A stretch of 64,000 nt of DNA. Origin: Larkinella rosea. GTDB lineage: Bacteria; Bacteroidota; Bacteroidia; Cytophagales; Spirosomataceae. Of this stretch, positions 1 through 8,994 are shown piece by piece; the stretch's first letter is position 1, and the number at the start of each line of letters is the position of its first letter. A program made the translations under genes and the position numbers. The DNA lies in the NCBI RefSeq assembly GCF_003858635.1, contig NZ_RQJO01000007.1, positions 807,941 to 871,940 on the forward strand. The letters run 5' to 3'. Under the pieces are notes generated by a model. It made no database searches and was not told the DNA's origin. It saw only the letters and a list, made by a program, of their open reading frames with translations.

Positions 1-1772
1 TCTTTTGATTCGTTGTTGGGCGACTGAACCCAATCCGCATTTTTCGACTTGAAGAGTTTGACTAATTCGGGGTCTTTGGCAATGAATTTGGCCATGCCCA
101 GGATTGGCTCTCCATCGCGGAACAACGGGATCCGGGGTTTATTTTCAAACGCATTCGATACCAGATACAGTAGGGATTTGTTGTAAACTTTCGAGCAATT
201 GTCGTCCTGCTCCGCTTCATCGGTGAGGGTATACAAGGCAAACCGGTTGATCTTCTTGCTGTTAATGGCCGGTAAGTAGGCTTCCTTGAAGAGCTTGACG
301 GTGCAGGCCGGGGCCCACAATGTGCAGGATTCGATCTTCAATTTCAGCTCGGAGGTGATGGCCTGGATGAGTGGCGCGTGAAAAATGCTACCGGCGCTAT
401 GTCCGACCACGTGGATTTCGACCTTCGGATCATTGGCCAGTTCGGCAATGTATTTCAACGCAATCCGTGCCCCACCGTTCGCTTTATGGGTCGCCATGAG
501 TCCATTTTCCTTCATTTCGTCCCACTGCATTTTTCCCATCAGCAGTCGGGCGACCGGTTCCAGGGCGTCATCGAGCCGGTCCAGCATGAAATCCTTGCTG
601 GCGTCCAGAATGCCCTCCGGCCGTCGGCGTTTCAGTGCATCCTGTAGAATATTGGTCGTGGTTGTCCAGAAATCGGTATGCCAGATGAACGAAACCGGAT
701 AAACCTGCGCATCCAGCAAAGCCGGACGGTAATCGGCCAGGCGCTGAACGGCGGCATCTTCACCCACTAAACCACCGTGCGCGTACAGCAACAGCCGTTT
801 TCGGGACCAGTTAGCGGTTTTCTCGCGAAAATCTTCCATGAAAATGGTTTCAACCTCTTCGGCCGACGTGCCAAAGCTGCCGCCACCGTTTAGTTTCCCA
901 TCGTTACCGATGCTGATGAGGTGCGGACGAAGCTCGGAAAACGCGTACGCATTCGACTTTCCGGAAGTTGCCGAATTGCTAATGGCAATGGATTGCGGTT
1001 TCGACAGCATAACCGGGGCTCCCAGCCGGGCTACCCAAACGTCCGTTCCGTTCACCAGCCAGTCGTCGTACGAAATCAACCCAAAACCGTCTTTGCCCCA
1101 GGTTTCGCTCCAGGAATTCTGAATCCAGAAACCGTTCTCATCATACGCGACAATTGCGAATGCGTGGCCCCCCAATACTTCTTCGTTAAATTCGATAACG
1201 CCGTCTTCTTTCACAGTCTGCCAGCCAGCGTGAACGGTCGCCGTTGCGTACAAGATTCCTACTTCTGCCATGGCCGTGTGCATGGCAACCAGGTCCTTGT
1301 GATTCACGCGGTAATACGCTCCCAAAGGCCGTTTTCGTGCATCGCTGGTTCGTTTTTCGGTCAGACGTTCATTTTTTGCCGACGGTTCATAAGGCCAGCA
1401 ATCGTCTCCGCATATGCCGTGTTTGTGCCAGCCTTTCATCGCGCCCCGCGCGCTCGAACCGCTGTACTCTTCGCCCGGCCATTCGTCGTACCGCCGGGCC
1501 ATTTCGTAGAGCATTCGCGGACTTACTTTATTCGGATCGGACACCACTTTCCGACGACGGAGGAGGTAATTAGCCACCGTAGCCAGCCCAAAACCGGTAC
1601 AGGCTCCTTCCTGACCCTGATCCAGAATTGGAACTTTCCAATATTTGTATTCCTCCAGATCGATCCGGGTGGGGACCTCATAGAGGTTGGGTACGTATAT
1701 CTTATCGCGGAAATCAAGCGAATCGGGTCGTGCGTTGAATTCACGCGGAGTTGTGGTTGGGGAGGTAGCCAT
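1..1772 (-). CDS. Papain-like (C1) cysteine protease fused to an alpha/beta hydrolase, 3' end off the window
   Basis: The gene starts at the ATG at 1772 and is still open at base 1, giving about 590 visible residues. The N-terminal half reads as a C1 papain-type peptidase: DQGQEGACTGF around Cys58 matches the family's catalytic-cysteine motif, GGHAFAIVAY carries His203, and QNSWSETWG carries Asn219. From about residue 325 a second domain begins with LLLYAHGGLVG (oxyanion-type loop) and VVGHSAGSIFH with nucleophile Ser459, typical of alpha/beta hydrolases. No signal peptide is seen, so the protein is probably cytoplasmic. The vWA gene 74 bases upstream reads the same way and may be co-transcribed. 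The fusion is unusual and the substrate is unknown. Confidence is high for both folds and low for the role. Confidence 0.85.
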   Translation of the reverse strand, partial: MATSPTTTPREFNARPDSLDFRDKIYVPNLYEVPTRIDLEEYKYWKVPILDQGQEGACTGFGLATVANYLLRRRKVVSDPNKVSPRMLYEMARRYDEWPGEEYSGSSARGAMKGWHKHGICGDDCWPYEPSAKNERLTEKRTSDARKRPLGAYYRVNHKDLVAMHTAMAEVGILYATATVHAGWQTVKEDGVIEFNEEVLGGHAFAIVAYDENGFWIQNSWSETWGKDGFGLISYDDWLVNGTDVWVARLGAPVMLSKPQSIAISNSATSGKSNAYAFSELRPHLISIGNDGKLNGGGSFGTSAEEVETIFMEDFREKTANWSRKRLLLYAHGGLVGEDAAVQRLADYRPALLDAQVYPVSFIWHTDFWTTTTNILQDALKRRRPEGILDASKDFMLDRLDDALEPVARLLMGKMQWDEMKENGLMATHKANGGARIALKYIAELANDPKVEIHVVGHSAGSIFHAPLIQAITSELKLKIESCTLWAPACTVKLFKEAYLPAINSKKINRFALYTLTDEAEQDDNCSKVYNKSLLYLVSNAFENKPRIPLFRDGEPILGMAKFIAKDPELVKLFKSKNADWVQSPNNESK

Positions 1773-1846
1773 CGGTCGTTACGAGTTAGGAATATGGTTT
1801 GAAAATAGGGTGACTCGGGTGATTAAATGGGCCGGGAAATGCGGTT

Positions 1847-4507
1847 TTACGGTTTCTTTTTCGCCTGCGCTTCCAGAATCATTTGTAACTGAGCTTTTGA
1901 TTCAGTAACATGCTCGTAACTCCCTTCCCCTAAGGTGGCTAGCCTTCGTAAATTCGCCGAATTAATCTCATTACGGCTGAAGGTTAACACTGTAAGATTG
2001 ATCTCTTTACGGGCGGCTTGTCCGACAAGTTCATAGACCGAATCACTGATTGGAAATTCACCGTCGGTGGCCAGAATGATGCGGTTATTTCCCGACGGAA
2101 TGAAGTGTTTGTCGGCCAGTTTGTAAGCCGTTCGTATCCCGTCATTCCCGTCGGTTTCGCCCGTTGAGCGAAGTTGATCGATGGCCTGGGTAATCTCGGC
2201 GGTCTTTGAACCGGAAGTCGGCGGCAATACCACTTTGGCTTTTCCCGAATACACGACAATCGAAACCTGATCTTCGGTCCGCAGCAAGGGGAGTAACGAT
2301 TTGATGGATTTTTTCAATAACGGCATCTTGTAGGGCGAATCCATCGAAGCGGATACATCCAGCAATAAAACCAGGTGGTTGGTGGCAAAACCGTCCAGCG
2401 TCGGAGCGGCTTCTTTGGGTGCTGGATTGGCCGGTATGGAGCGAATCGGTTCGGTTTTCTCCGGAACCGAAACCACCGATTCCGGAGCGTGTGGTTCCGG
2501 TTTTTCAACCACCAGACGTCCCGGTTTGGGCCTGTTGAGTCGCTGAAAAGCGAACAGGTTGGGTTCCATGATCGTTTTCAGAACCCCGGCTTTGGCCAGC
2601 TCACTGAATTTATTGTACTGATAAACCAATTCGTTGTTGTAGAAAAAATAGAACGATTCGTACGGATGCGACCCGTAGGGCGTGGCCGGTTTTAGATTCT
2701 GCGCTTTTACGGCAAACCGCCCGGTATTTTCGGCCAGATCTTCGTAGGGTGAATACGGACAAAGGCCGTTGCTGCGACCGTAGCGCGTCAATCCTTTCAG
2801 GTTTTTGTATTCATCCGTAATGAGCGATCGCCGGTTCGCTTCGAGTTTTTCGGTTTCTGGTAATTGCGTGGTTTCTTCTTTGTAAAACGACCGAACGGCG
2901 AACAAAACCGCTTTGCTATTGTCGATGGCTTTGATCAGTTCCTGCCCGGAAACAATCCAGGAACTCGTGGGATTGACCGGTTTGTAACTTTCGTGAATCC
3001 GACGGATATCTGCGTACAGATTCTCCTTTTTCTGGTCGAATAGGTCAAACAAGCGCGCGTAACGGTCCAGGATTTCGTCGGATCGTTGCAAACCATCCTG
3101 TTCGTAGTGTTTTTCCTGCGTGTAATTAATCAACTCAATACTCAGCCCGTCCATTTCCCTGAGGATGTTCATTAATACCTCCGCCTGGGAATTAATGGCT
3201 GTCCGATAAATATCCGGGATCGACTTACTTCCACTGAGCAAAAGCGGGTAGTCGGCCGCCGGGATTTTGTAGTCAGAATGGAAATACGTCAATGGACCGC
3301 GCCGACGGTTAGGGTCTGGATTTCGGTAATATTCCGCCGACGATTGGTAGTTGCGAACCTGAATCTGGAGGTGATTCATCTGCCGCAGCGATTCGTTGAT
3401 GAAGTCGATATAAGCATTCAGGGCGTGGAAGGTAGCGTCAGAAGCCGGTGTCGCCGACGGTTTTATTTGAAATTCAATTCGAGGAATGTCCTTAAACGGT
3501 TGGGTACGAGCGGTTTTCGGCGGGCTGACTGCCGTTGATTCCAAAACAAAAACCGGGCAAAACCGGGGGAAATCCAGTAACTGTTTCGCCGACTTGCTGT
3601 AGTTGACAAATTCATGGTAAAACGCCAGTAAGTCATTGTTATAATGATTGATCAGGTTCAGATAAACCGCATTGCCGTGTTTCGCCGATTGCCGGGCCGC
3701 AAATGTGTCGTCATTGACGGCGTTCTGTTTCAAATCCATAATGGATTGCAGGGCATTTTTGAACGAACCCACCATACTCGAAGCGGGATAGTCGATTCCG
3801 GTAGCCGCAGCATTAAATCCGGCCAGCAGTTCGGCATCTTTCAACATGCTTTCCCGAATGCTGTCCACCGGCCAGTCCGACCGGTTTTCTTCGTTGAGCG
3901 TATACGGCCAGGACGCCAGCGTCTGTTTTTCCCGGTTCAGAATCTGCACCATGTCGCGCTCCATGCGCAGGTACGGATTAGTGGCGTCATAAGGCTGGTG
4001 CTGTCGGTAAATCCGTTGAATCTGGCGGTAAAAAGCATCCCGTTTTCGGCTGATCTGACCCAGCTGCTTCTGCATCTCGGCCAGCAGTGCGTCTGATTTT
4101 TTCAATCCGTCGCGCTGGTAATCGTTCAGCCGAACGTAAGTTTCCAGTGATTTTCCCGATTGGTCGAAGGTTTCCAGCAATTGCCAGAGCGCCTGGGTTT
4201 CTTCGTTCAATTGCTGGATTTCCTTCGAACTCAGACCCGAGTGGGCAGTTGCCAGGGCTTTTTTGTAATAATATTCCTCCAGCGGTCCCGATGAGGGAAG
4301 CCGTAGCAAAACCGTTGCGTTACTGCGAAACTGCCTGGTGGAGGCATAATACGACTGCAACACCTGAAACCGGTCAAAAACCACATCGACCGACTGGTTC
4401 AGAAAGGCAACGTATTGATTGAGTGATTGTTGGGGCGGTTCCTGCTGGGAATACGCCGAACTGTAAGCTGCGACAAAAAGGATGGCTAAAAGGAAAGTAG
4501 TGTTCAT
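1847..4507 (-). CDS. Secreted von Willebrand factor A domain protein with duplicated N-terminal module
   Basis: The preferred start is the ATG at 4507, because it opens a clean signal peptide (MNTTFLLAILFVAAYSSAYS); an in-frame start 15 codons upstream lacks that logic. The protein has 886 residues. Residues about 28-322 and 361-655 are two copies of one helical module, recognisable by matching pieces such as YQRDGLKKSD (130-139) against YEQDGLQRSD (468-477) and YNNDLLAFYHEF against YNNELVYQYNKF. A proline-rich linker (660-705) follows, then a vWA domain (about 710-875) with a full metal-binding motif DVSAS at 717-721 and ATDG at 813-816. The family usually binds protein ligands through this metal site. 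It is likely periplasmic or surface-located. I do not recognise the repeated module. The next gene downstream on the same strand is the protease-hydrolase fusion. Confidence 0.85.
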   Translation of the reverse strand: MNTTFLLAILFVAAYSSAYSQQEPPQQSLNQYVAFLNQSVDVVFDRFQVLQSYYASTRQFRSNATVLLRLPSSGPLEEYYYKKALATAHSGLSSKEIQQLNEETQALWQLLETFDQSGKSLETYVRLNDYQRDGLKKSDALLAEMQKQLGQISRKRDAFYRQIQRIYRQHQPYDATNPYLRMERDMVQILNREKQTLASWPYTLNEENRSDWPVDSIRESMLKDAELLAGFNAAATGIDYPASSMVGSFKNALQSIMDLKQNAVNDDTFAARQSAKHGNAVYLNLINHYNNDLLAFYHEFVNYSKSAKQLLDFPRFCPVFVLESTAVSPPKTARTQPFKDIPRIEFQIKPSATPASDATFHALNAYIDFINESLRQMNHLQIQVRNYQSSAEYYRNPDPNRRRGPLTYFHSDYKIPAADYPLLLSGSKSIPDIYRTAINSQAEVLMNILREMDGLSIELINYTQEKHYEQDGLQRSDEILDRYARLFDLFDQKKENLYADIRRIHESYKPVNPTSSWIVSGQELIKAIDNSKAVLFAVRSFYKEETTQLPETEKLEANRRSLITDEYKNLKGLTRYGRSNGLCPYSPYEDLAENTGRFAVKAQNLKPATPYGSHPYESFYFFYNNELVYQYNKFSELAKAGVLKTIMEPNLFAFQRLNRPKPGRLVVEKPEPHAPESVVSVPEKTEPIRSIPANPAPKEAAPTLDGFATNHLVLLLDVSASMDSPYKMPLLKKSIKSLLPLLRTEDQVSIVVYSGKAKVVLPPTSGSKTAEITQAIDQLRSTGETDGNDGIRTAYKLADKHFIPSGNNRIILATDGEFPISDSVYELVGQAARKEINLTVLTFSRNEINSANLRRLATLGEGSYEHVTESKAQLQMILEAQAKKKP

Positions 4508-4682
4508 AGGGGTTTGTTGTACGAACGGATCATGTTCCGTCAAAATCTGCAATCAGTTCCTGAAAGTGTGGATAAGGACTTCTATACGAATGAATTAAGC
4601 TGCAAGTTCGAACCTTTCGTGGAAGGTAACGATACCGTTTACGAAAAACCGCCCATCCCGTTTCAATCCATTACCTTTGTCC

Positions 4683-6581
4683 ATGGATTATTTCAAAAAC
4701 CTGCTCGATTTACTCAAAATTGAACGTGAAGAAGACCGGAATCAGTACCGCAGACTCACCGAAACCACTTCCATTGCCGAACGCCGGGCCAACGGTCTGA
4801 CCTGGTACCCGATCGCCATTCGAGGTTCGGAAATGAGCCGGGGCGATTACCTGACCGTCGAGGTGGAGCGCACGACGCATCACGATCTGTCTCACCAACT
4901 CCGGGCGGGTATGCCTGCTTTGTTTTTCAGTAACCACGATCCGCAAAAAGATCGGGTGGAAGGCACGATCACGCACCAGAGCGGAAACCGCCTGAAAATC
5001 ACGCTGCTGACCGACGAACTGCCCGACTGGTCGCGGGATGGCAAGCTGGGCGTGGAAATGCTTTTTGATGACAAAAGTTATGACGAGATGCAGGATGCGG
5101 TGAAACAGGCTAACGCGCTTGCCGAAAATCCGCAAAACCGTCTGGTCGGCATTTTAACGGGGCAGAGATCACCGACTTTTCACCCCAACCTGCCCCCAAT
5201 CCATAATCCGCGACTGAACGACAGCCAAAACCGGGCGGTGGAAAAAATCCGGGCTGCCAATGAACTTGCCATTGTGCATGGTCCGCCCGGAACCGGTAAA
5301 ACCACGACGCTGGTCCAGGCCATCAAAACGCTGATCAAGCAGGAGCATCAGAAGATACTGGTGGTTGCGCCCAGCAATACTGCCGTCGATCTGTTGAGCG
5401 AAAAACTGCACGAGGAGGGACTAAATGTGCTGCGGGTGGGCAATCCGGCCCGCGTTTCAGAGCGGCTGACGGCATTGACGCTGGATCAGAAAATGGCCGA
5501 TCACCACCTGATGAAAGAAGCCAAAAAGCTGAAAAAACAGGCCAACGAATTCCGAAACATGGCGCACAAGTACAAACGGAACTTTGGCAAAGCCGAACGC
5601 GACCAGCGAAAAGCCCTGTTTGACGAAGCGCACCGGATTCTGAAAGACGTAGGCAATACCGAACAATACATCATCGACGACCTGGTGGCGAAAGCGCAGG
5701 TAATCACGGCCACGCTGGTAGGGTCCAACCAGTACATGATTCGGAACCTGACGTTTCACACGGTGGTGATCGACGAAGCCGGGCAGGCGCTGGAACCGGC
5801 CTGCTGGATTCCGATCCTGAAAGCGCAGAAATTGGTTCTGGCGGGTGATCATTGCCAGCTTGCGCCCACCATCAAGTCGGCCGAAGCCGCCCGGAAAGGT
5901 CTGAGTACGACCTTGCTGGAAAAATGTGTTTTGCTTCATCCGGAAGCCGTAAGTCTGCTGGACGAACAATACCGCATGCACGAGCGGATCATGGGCTATT
6001 CGTCGAAGGTCTTTTACGGAAGCCAGCTCAAAGCCCATGCATCGGTGGCCACGCATGAGTTGTTTCCGGGCGATCGTGCGTTGCATTTCATCGACACGGC
6101 GGGCTGCGGTTTTGAGGAAAAGCTGGAAGGCACCAGTTCCACCAATCCGGAAGAAGCCAGCCTGTTAATCAAACACTTAACCCAGGTTGTGACCGAACTC
6201 AGGCCGTATTATTCACCTTCGGATTTTCCGACCATTGCGGTTATTTCGCCTTACAAACAGCAACTGGCGGTTTTGAATGAACAACTGCTCCATGCGCCGG
6301 ACTTGCAGCCATATCTTCCCAAAATCTCGGTCAACACCATCGATAGTTTTCAGGGGCAGGAGCGCGACATCGTCTATATTTCCATGACGCGGAGCAATGA
6401 TCAACAGGAGATCGGTTTTCTGGCCGACATTCGCCGGATGAACGTGGCCATGACCCGCGCCCGCAAGAAACTCGTCGTGGTCGGGGATAGCGCGACGCTG
6501 GCCAGTCTGCCATTCTACGCCGATTTTATTACGTATGCCGAGCAACACAACGCCTATCAAAGTGCCTGGGAATGGCTTTGA
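4683..6581 (+). CDS. Superfamily 1B (UPF1/IGHMBP2-like) DNA/RNA helicase
   Basis: A 632-residue protein starting at the ATG at 4683; a TTG two codons earlier is less likely. After an N-terminal beta-barrel-like region of about 170 residues it shows all main SF1 helicase motifs: Walker A GPPGTGKTTT, Walker B VVIDEAGQALEPA, motif III LAGDHCQLAPT, motif V NTIDSFQGQERDIV and motif VI RRMNVAMTRARKKL. This layout is that of the UPF1/SMUBP2 subgroup, which unwinds DNA or RNA with 5'-3' polarity using ATP. Charged helical residues at about 275-315 interrupt the first RecA domain as in relatives. It is transcribed divergently from the vWA gene and followed by a hairpin terminator. Family call is firm; the physiological substrate is unknown. 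Confidence 0.93.
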   Translation: MDYFKNLLDLLKIEREEDRNQYRRLTETTSIAERRANGLTWYPIAIRGSEMSRGDYLTVEVERTTHHDLSHQLRAGMPALFFSNHDPQKDRVEGTITHQSGNRLKITLLTDELPDWSRDGKLGVEMLFDDKSYDEMQDAVKQANALAENPQNRLVGILTGQRSPTFHPNLPPIHNPRLNDSQNRAVEKIRAANELAIVHGPPGTGKTTTLVQAIKTLIKQEHQKILVVAPSNTAVDLLSEKLHEEGLNVLRVGNPARVSERLTALTLDQKMADHHLMKEAKKLKKQANEFRNMAHKYKRNFGKAERDQRKALFDEAHRILKDVGNTEQYIIDDLVAKAQVITATLVGSNQYMIRNLTFHTVVIDEAGQALEPACWIPILKAQKLVLAGDHCQLAPTIKSAEAARKGLSTTLLEKCVLLHPEAVSLLDEQYRMHERIMGYSSKVFYGSQLKAHASVATHELFPGDRALHFIDTAGCGFEEKLEGTSSTNPEEASLLIKHLTQVVTELRPYYSPSDFPTIAVISPYKQQLAVLNEQLLHAPDLQPYLPKISVNTIDSFQGQERDIVYISMTRSNDQQEIGFLADIRRMNVAMTRARKKLVVVGDSATLASLPFYADFITYAEQHNAYQSAWEWL

Positions 6582-6621
6582 TGCACCTTATCAACCAACC
6601 GTCAGCAACTTATTTTTTGGC

Positions 6622-6654
6622 AAAAACCGGTATGTAAACACCGGTTTTGTCTTT
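6622..6654 (+). terminator. Rho-independent terminator after the helicase gene
   Basis: A hairpin with arms AAAAACCGGT (6622-6631) and ACCGGTTTTG (6640-6649) and an 8-base loop lies 40 bases after the helicase stop and runs into a T-rich stretch. It separates the helicase from the sugar operon, whose first start codon is at 6698. Confidence 0.55.
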
Positions 6655-6697
6655 TACCGGTAATTCAACCGACTTCCTTCGTTTTTGTATCCGAACA

Positions 6698-8080
6698 ATG
6701 ATTCAAATTAACAACGCCCTTCAACCGGCTGACTTTTCCACCCGACTTAACCAGTTCTGGGATTTATCCGCCCAAAAAATCAACCAGATCGACGCCCAAT
6801 ACGATGCCGCCAAAGGCTCACCGGTTTTTACGGCGCAGGGCCAGTACACCACCCGCGGCTGGACCGAATGGACTCAGGGCTTTCAATATGGCTCAGCCAT
6901 CCTGCAATTCGACGCCACCGGCGATTCGACGTTTCTCGAAATGGGCCGGGAAAAAACGCTGCACGCGATGGCTCCTCACATCAGCCACATTGGCGTTCAC
7001 GACCACGGTTTCAACAACGTCAGTACCTACGGTAATTTGCTGCGACTCATGCGCGAAGGCAAAGTGGCGTTTGATGAGTGGGAGAAGAATTTCTACGAAC
7101 TCGCTCTCAAAATTTCGGGAGCCGTGCAGGCCAGCCGCTGGACGTCCGTTAAGACCGGCGGCTTTATTCATTCGTTCAATGGGCCGCATTCGCTCTTTGT
7201 GGATACGATCCGTTCGTGCCGGGCGGTGGTACTGAGCCACAGCCTCGGTCACGTTTTTCAGGGCGAAGGTGATCTGAAAATCAACCTGCTGGATCGAGCG
7301 TTGCAGCATATGAAAGCCACCGCCGACTACTCGGTTTTTTACGGCGAAGGGCGCGACATCTACGACATCTGGGGCCGGACGGCGCACGAAAGCGTTTTCA
7401 ATACCAAAGACGGCAATTTCCGTTGTCCCAACTCGCAGCAGGGCTACACCGGTTTCACGACCTGGACGCGCGGACTGGCCTGGGCGATGTGCGGTTTTGC
7501 CGAACAACTGGAGTACCTGACCGTTCTGGATGACGTGGATTTGCAACCGTATGGCGGGCGCGAAGCGGTGGAAGCGTTTATGCTGAAAGCCGGAAAAGCC
7601 ACCTGCGATTTCTACATTGAACACACACCGATCGACGGCATTCCGTATTGGGACACCGGCGCTCCGGGTCTGGCGCACATGGGCAATTACCTCGACCGAC
7701 CTGCCGATCCGTACAATGATTTCGAGCCGGTTGACAGTTCGGCGGCCGCCATTGGCGCGCAGGGACTGCTTCGACTGGGTAACTATCTGAACGAAAAAGG
7801 CGAAACCGAAACCGGTCAGAAATACTGGCAAGCGGGATTAACGGTGTTAGATTCCCTGTTTAAAGAACCGTATCTGAGCACCGACCCCAACCACCAGGGA
7901 TTGATTCTGCATTCGATCTATCACCGGCCGAACGGCTGGGATTATGTGCCGGAAGGCAGCAAAATTCCCTACGGTGAATCGAGCATGTGGGGCGATTACC
8001 ACGCCCGCGAAGTGGCGCTGTATCTCCAGCGGACGCTGAACAACGAAACGTATTACACCTTCTTCGGAGCGCTGTCATGA
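6698..8080 (+). CDS. Glycoside hydrolase family 88-like unsaturated glucuronyl hydrolase
   Basis: The ATG at 6698 is chosen; the frame extends to a TTG at 6647, but the ATG gives the natural 460-residue protein. Family-88-like blocks are visible: GVHDHGFNNVSTYGNLLRL, TTWTRGLAWAMCGFAEQLEYL around residue 275, DSSAAAIGAQGLLRLGNYL and a C-terminal MWGDYHAREVALYLQ. These enzymes form an alpha/alpha barrel and hydrate the unsaturated uronic acid left at the non-reducing end by polysaccharide lyases. No signal peptide is seen, so it acts in the cytoplasm. The stop overlaps the next start (ATGA), so the gene leads a translationally coupled sugar operon. GH105 is a related alternative. The exact glycan is not readable. 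Confidence 0.8.
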   Translation: MIQINNALQPADFSTRLNQFWDLSAQKINQIDAQYDAAKGSPVFTAQGQYTTRGWTEWTQGFQYGSAILQFDATGDSTFLEMGREKTLHAMAPHISHIGVHDHGFNNVSTYGNLLRLMREGKVAFDEWEKNFYELALKISGAVQASRWTSVKTGGFIHSFNGPHSLFVDTIRSCRAVVLSHSLGHVFQGEGDLKINLLDRALQHMKATADYSVFYGEGRDIYDIWGRTAHESVFNTKDGNFRCPNSQQGYTGFTTWTRGLAWAMCGFAEQLEYLTVLDDVDLQPYGGREAVEAFMLKAGKATCDFYIEHTPIDGIPYWDTGAPGLAHMGNYLDRPADPYNDFEPVDSSAAAIGAQGLLRLGNYLNEKGETETGQKYWQAGLTVLDSLFKEPYLSTDPNHQGLILHSIYHRPNGWDYVPEGSKIPYGESSMWGDYHAREVALYLQRTLNNETYYTFFGALS

Positions 8081-8934
8081 TCGAAAACCCGCAATCCGAA
8101 GCGCCGGAACCGTCGTTCCGGGACTTTTCCAAATTGTGCGTTCATACGATTACGACCAAACCCTGGTCGGTGGAGGAAGCCGCTGAGCATTTTGCCCGGA
8201 GCGGTATTGGCGGCATTACGGTCTGGCGCGATGCGCTCACCAATCGCAACATCCACCAAACCGGTCAGTTGCTGCGCGATCATAACCTGAGTATTGTGTC
8301 CCTGTGTCGGGGTGGTTTTTTTCCGCATCTGGAAGCTGCCGGACGACAGGCCGCGATTGACGATAACCGACGGGCCATCGATGAAGCTGCCGAGCTCGGA
8401 GCGCCCCACGTGGTGCTGGTTTGCGGAGCCGCCCCGGGGCAACCGCTGGTCGAATCGCGCAAACAAATCCGCGATGGCATTGCCGAATTACTGCCGCACG
8501 CCGAAGCCAGTGGCGTCCGGCTAGCCATTGAACCTTTACATCCGATGTACGCCGATAACCGCTCGGCTGTCAATACGTTAGGTCAGGCGAATGACATGGC
8601 GGAGGAACTGAATTCGCCGTTTGTGGGCATTGCTGTCGATGTCTACCATTTGTGGTGGGATCCCGATCTGGAAAAGGAAATCGCGCGCTGCGGTAAAAAT
8701 GGTCATTTGTATGCTTTTCACATTTGTGACTGGAAAACGCCAACGCTCGATCTGCTCAACGACCGCGGACTGATGGGCGAAGGCTGCATCAACGTCCGCC
8801 AGATTCGGAGCTGGGTTGAAGCCGCCGGTTTTAGCGGTTTTAACGAAGTCGAAATTTTTTCGAATCGCTATTGGGCTGAAGATCAGGCGGAGTTTCTGGA
8901 AAAAATCAAACACGGTTATTTATACCATTCGTAA
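8077..8934 (+). CDS. Sugar phosphate isomerase/epimerase (xylose isomerase-like TIM barrel)
   Basis: The ATG at 8077 overlaps the preceding stop by four bases. The 285-residue product has the pattern of the AP-endonuclease-2/xylose-isomerase-like TIM barrel: early LCVHTITTKPWSVEEAAEHF, metal-ligand style blocks VRLAIEPLHPMY (Glu and His), VGIAVDVYHLWWDPD (Asp and His), YAFHICDW and a late FNEVEIFS (Glu). Such enzymes isomerise or epimerise keto sugars or inositol intermediates in the cytoplasm, using a divalent metal. Its position between a GH88 hydrolase and two sugar-type oxidoreductases points to uronate or related sugar conversion, which is inference. The exact reaction cannot be assigned. 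Confidence 0.82.
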   Translation: MIENPQSEAPEPSFRDFSKLCVHTITTKPWSVEEAAEHFARSGIGGITVWRDALTNRNIHQTGQLLRDHNLSIVSLCRGGFFPHLEAAGRQAAIDDNRRAIDEAAELGAPHVVLVCGAAPGQPLVESRKQIRDGIAELLPHAEASGVRLAIEPLHPMYADNRSAVNTLGQANDMAEELNSPFVGIAVDVYHLWWDPDLEKEIARCGKNGHLYAFHICDWKTPTLDLLNDRGLMGEGCINVRQIRSWVEAAGFSGFNEVEIFSNRYWAEDQAEFLEKIKHGYLYHS

Positions 8935-8994
8935 AACAACCCTTTAATCATCCGGCCATTTTTAACCATCAAAACCATCTAACCATTCAGTATA

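Noticed and set aside
921-1802. 293-codon plus-strand open frame
   Set aside because: It is antisense to the protease-hydrolase gene, whose frame has catalytic motifs; the plus-strand frame has none.
6893-7831. 312-codon minus-strand open frame
   Set aside because: Antisense to the GH88 gene; long shadow frames arise from its codon use and GC content.
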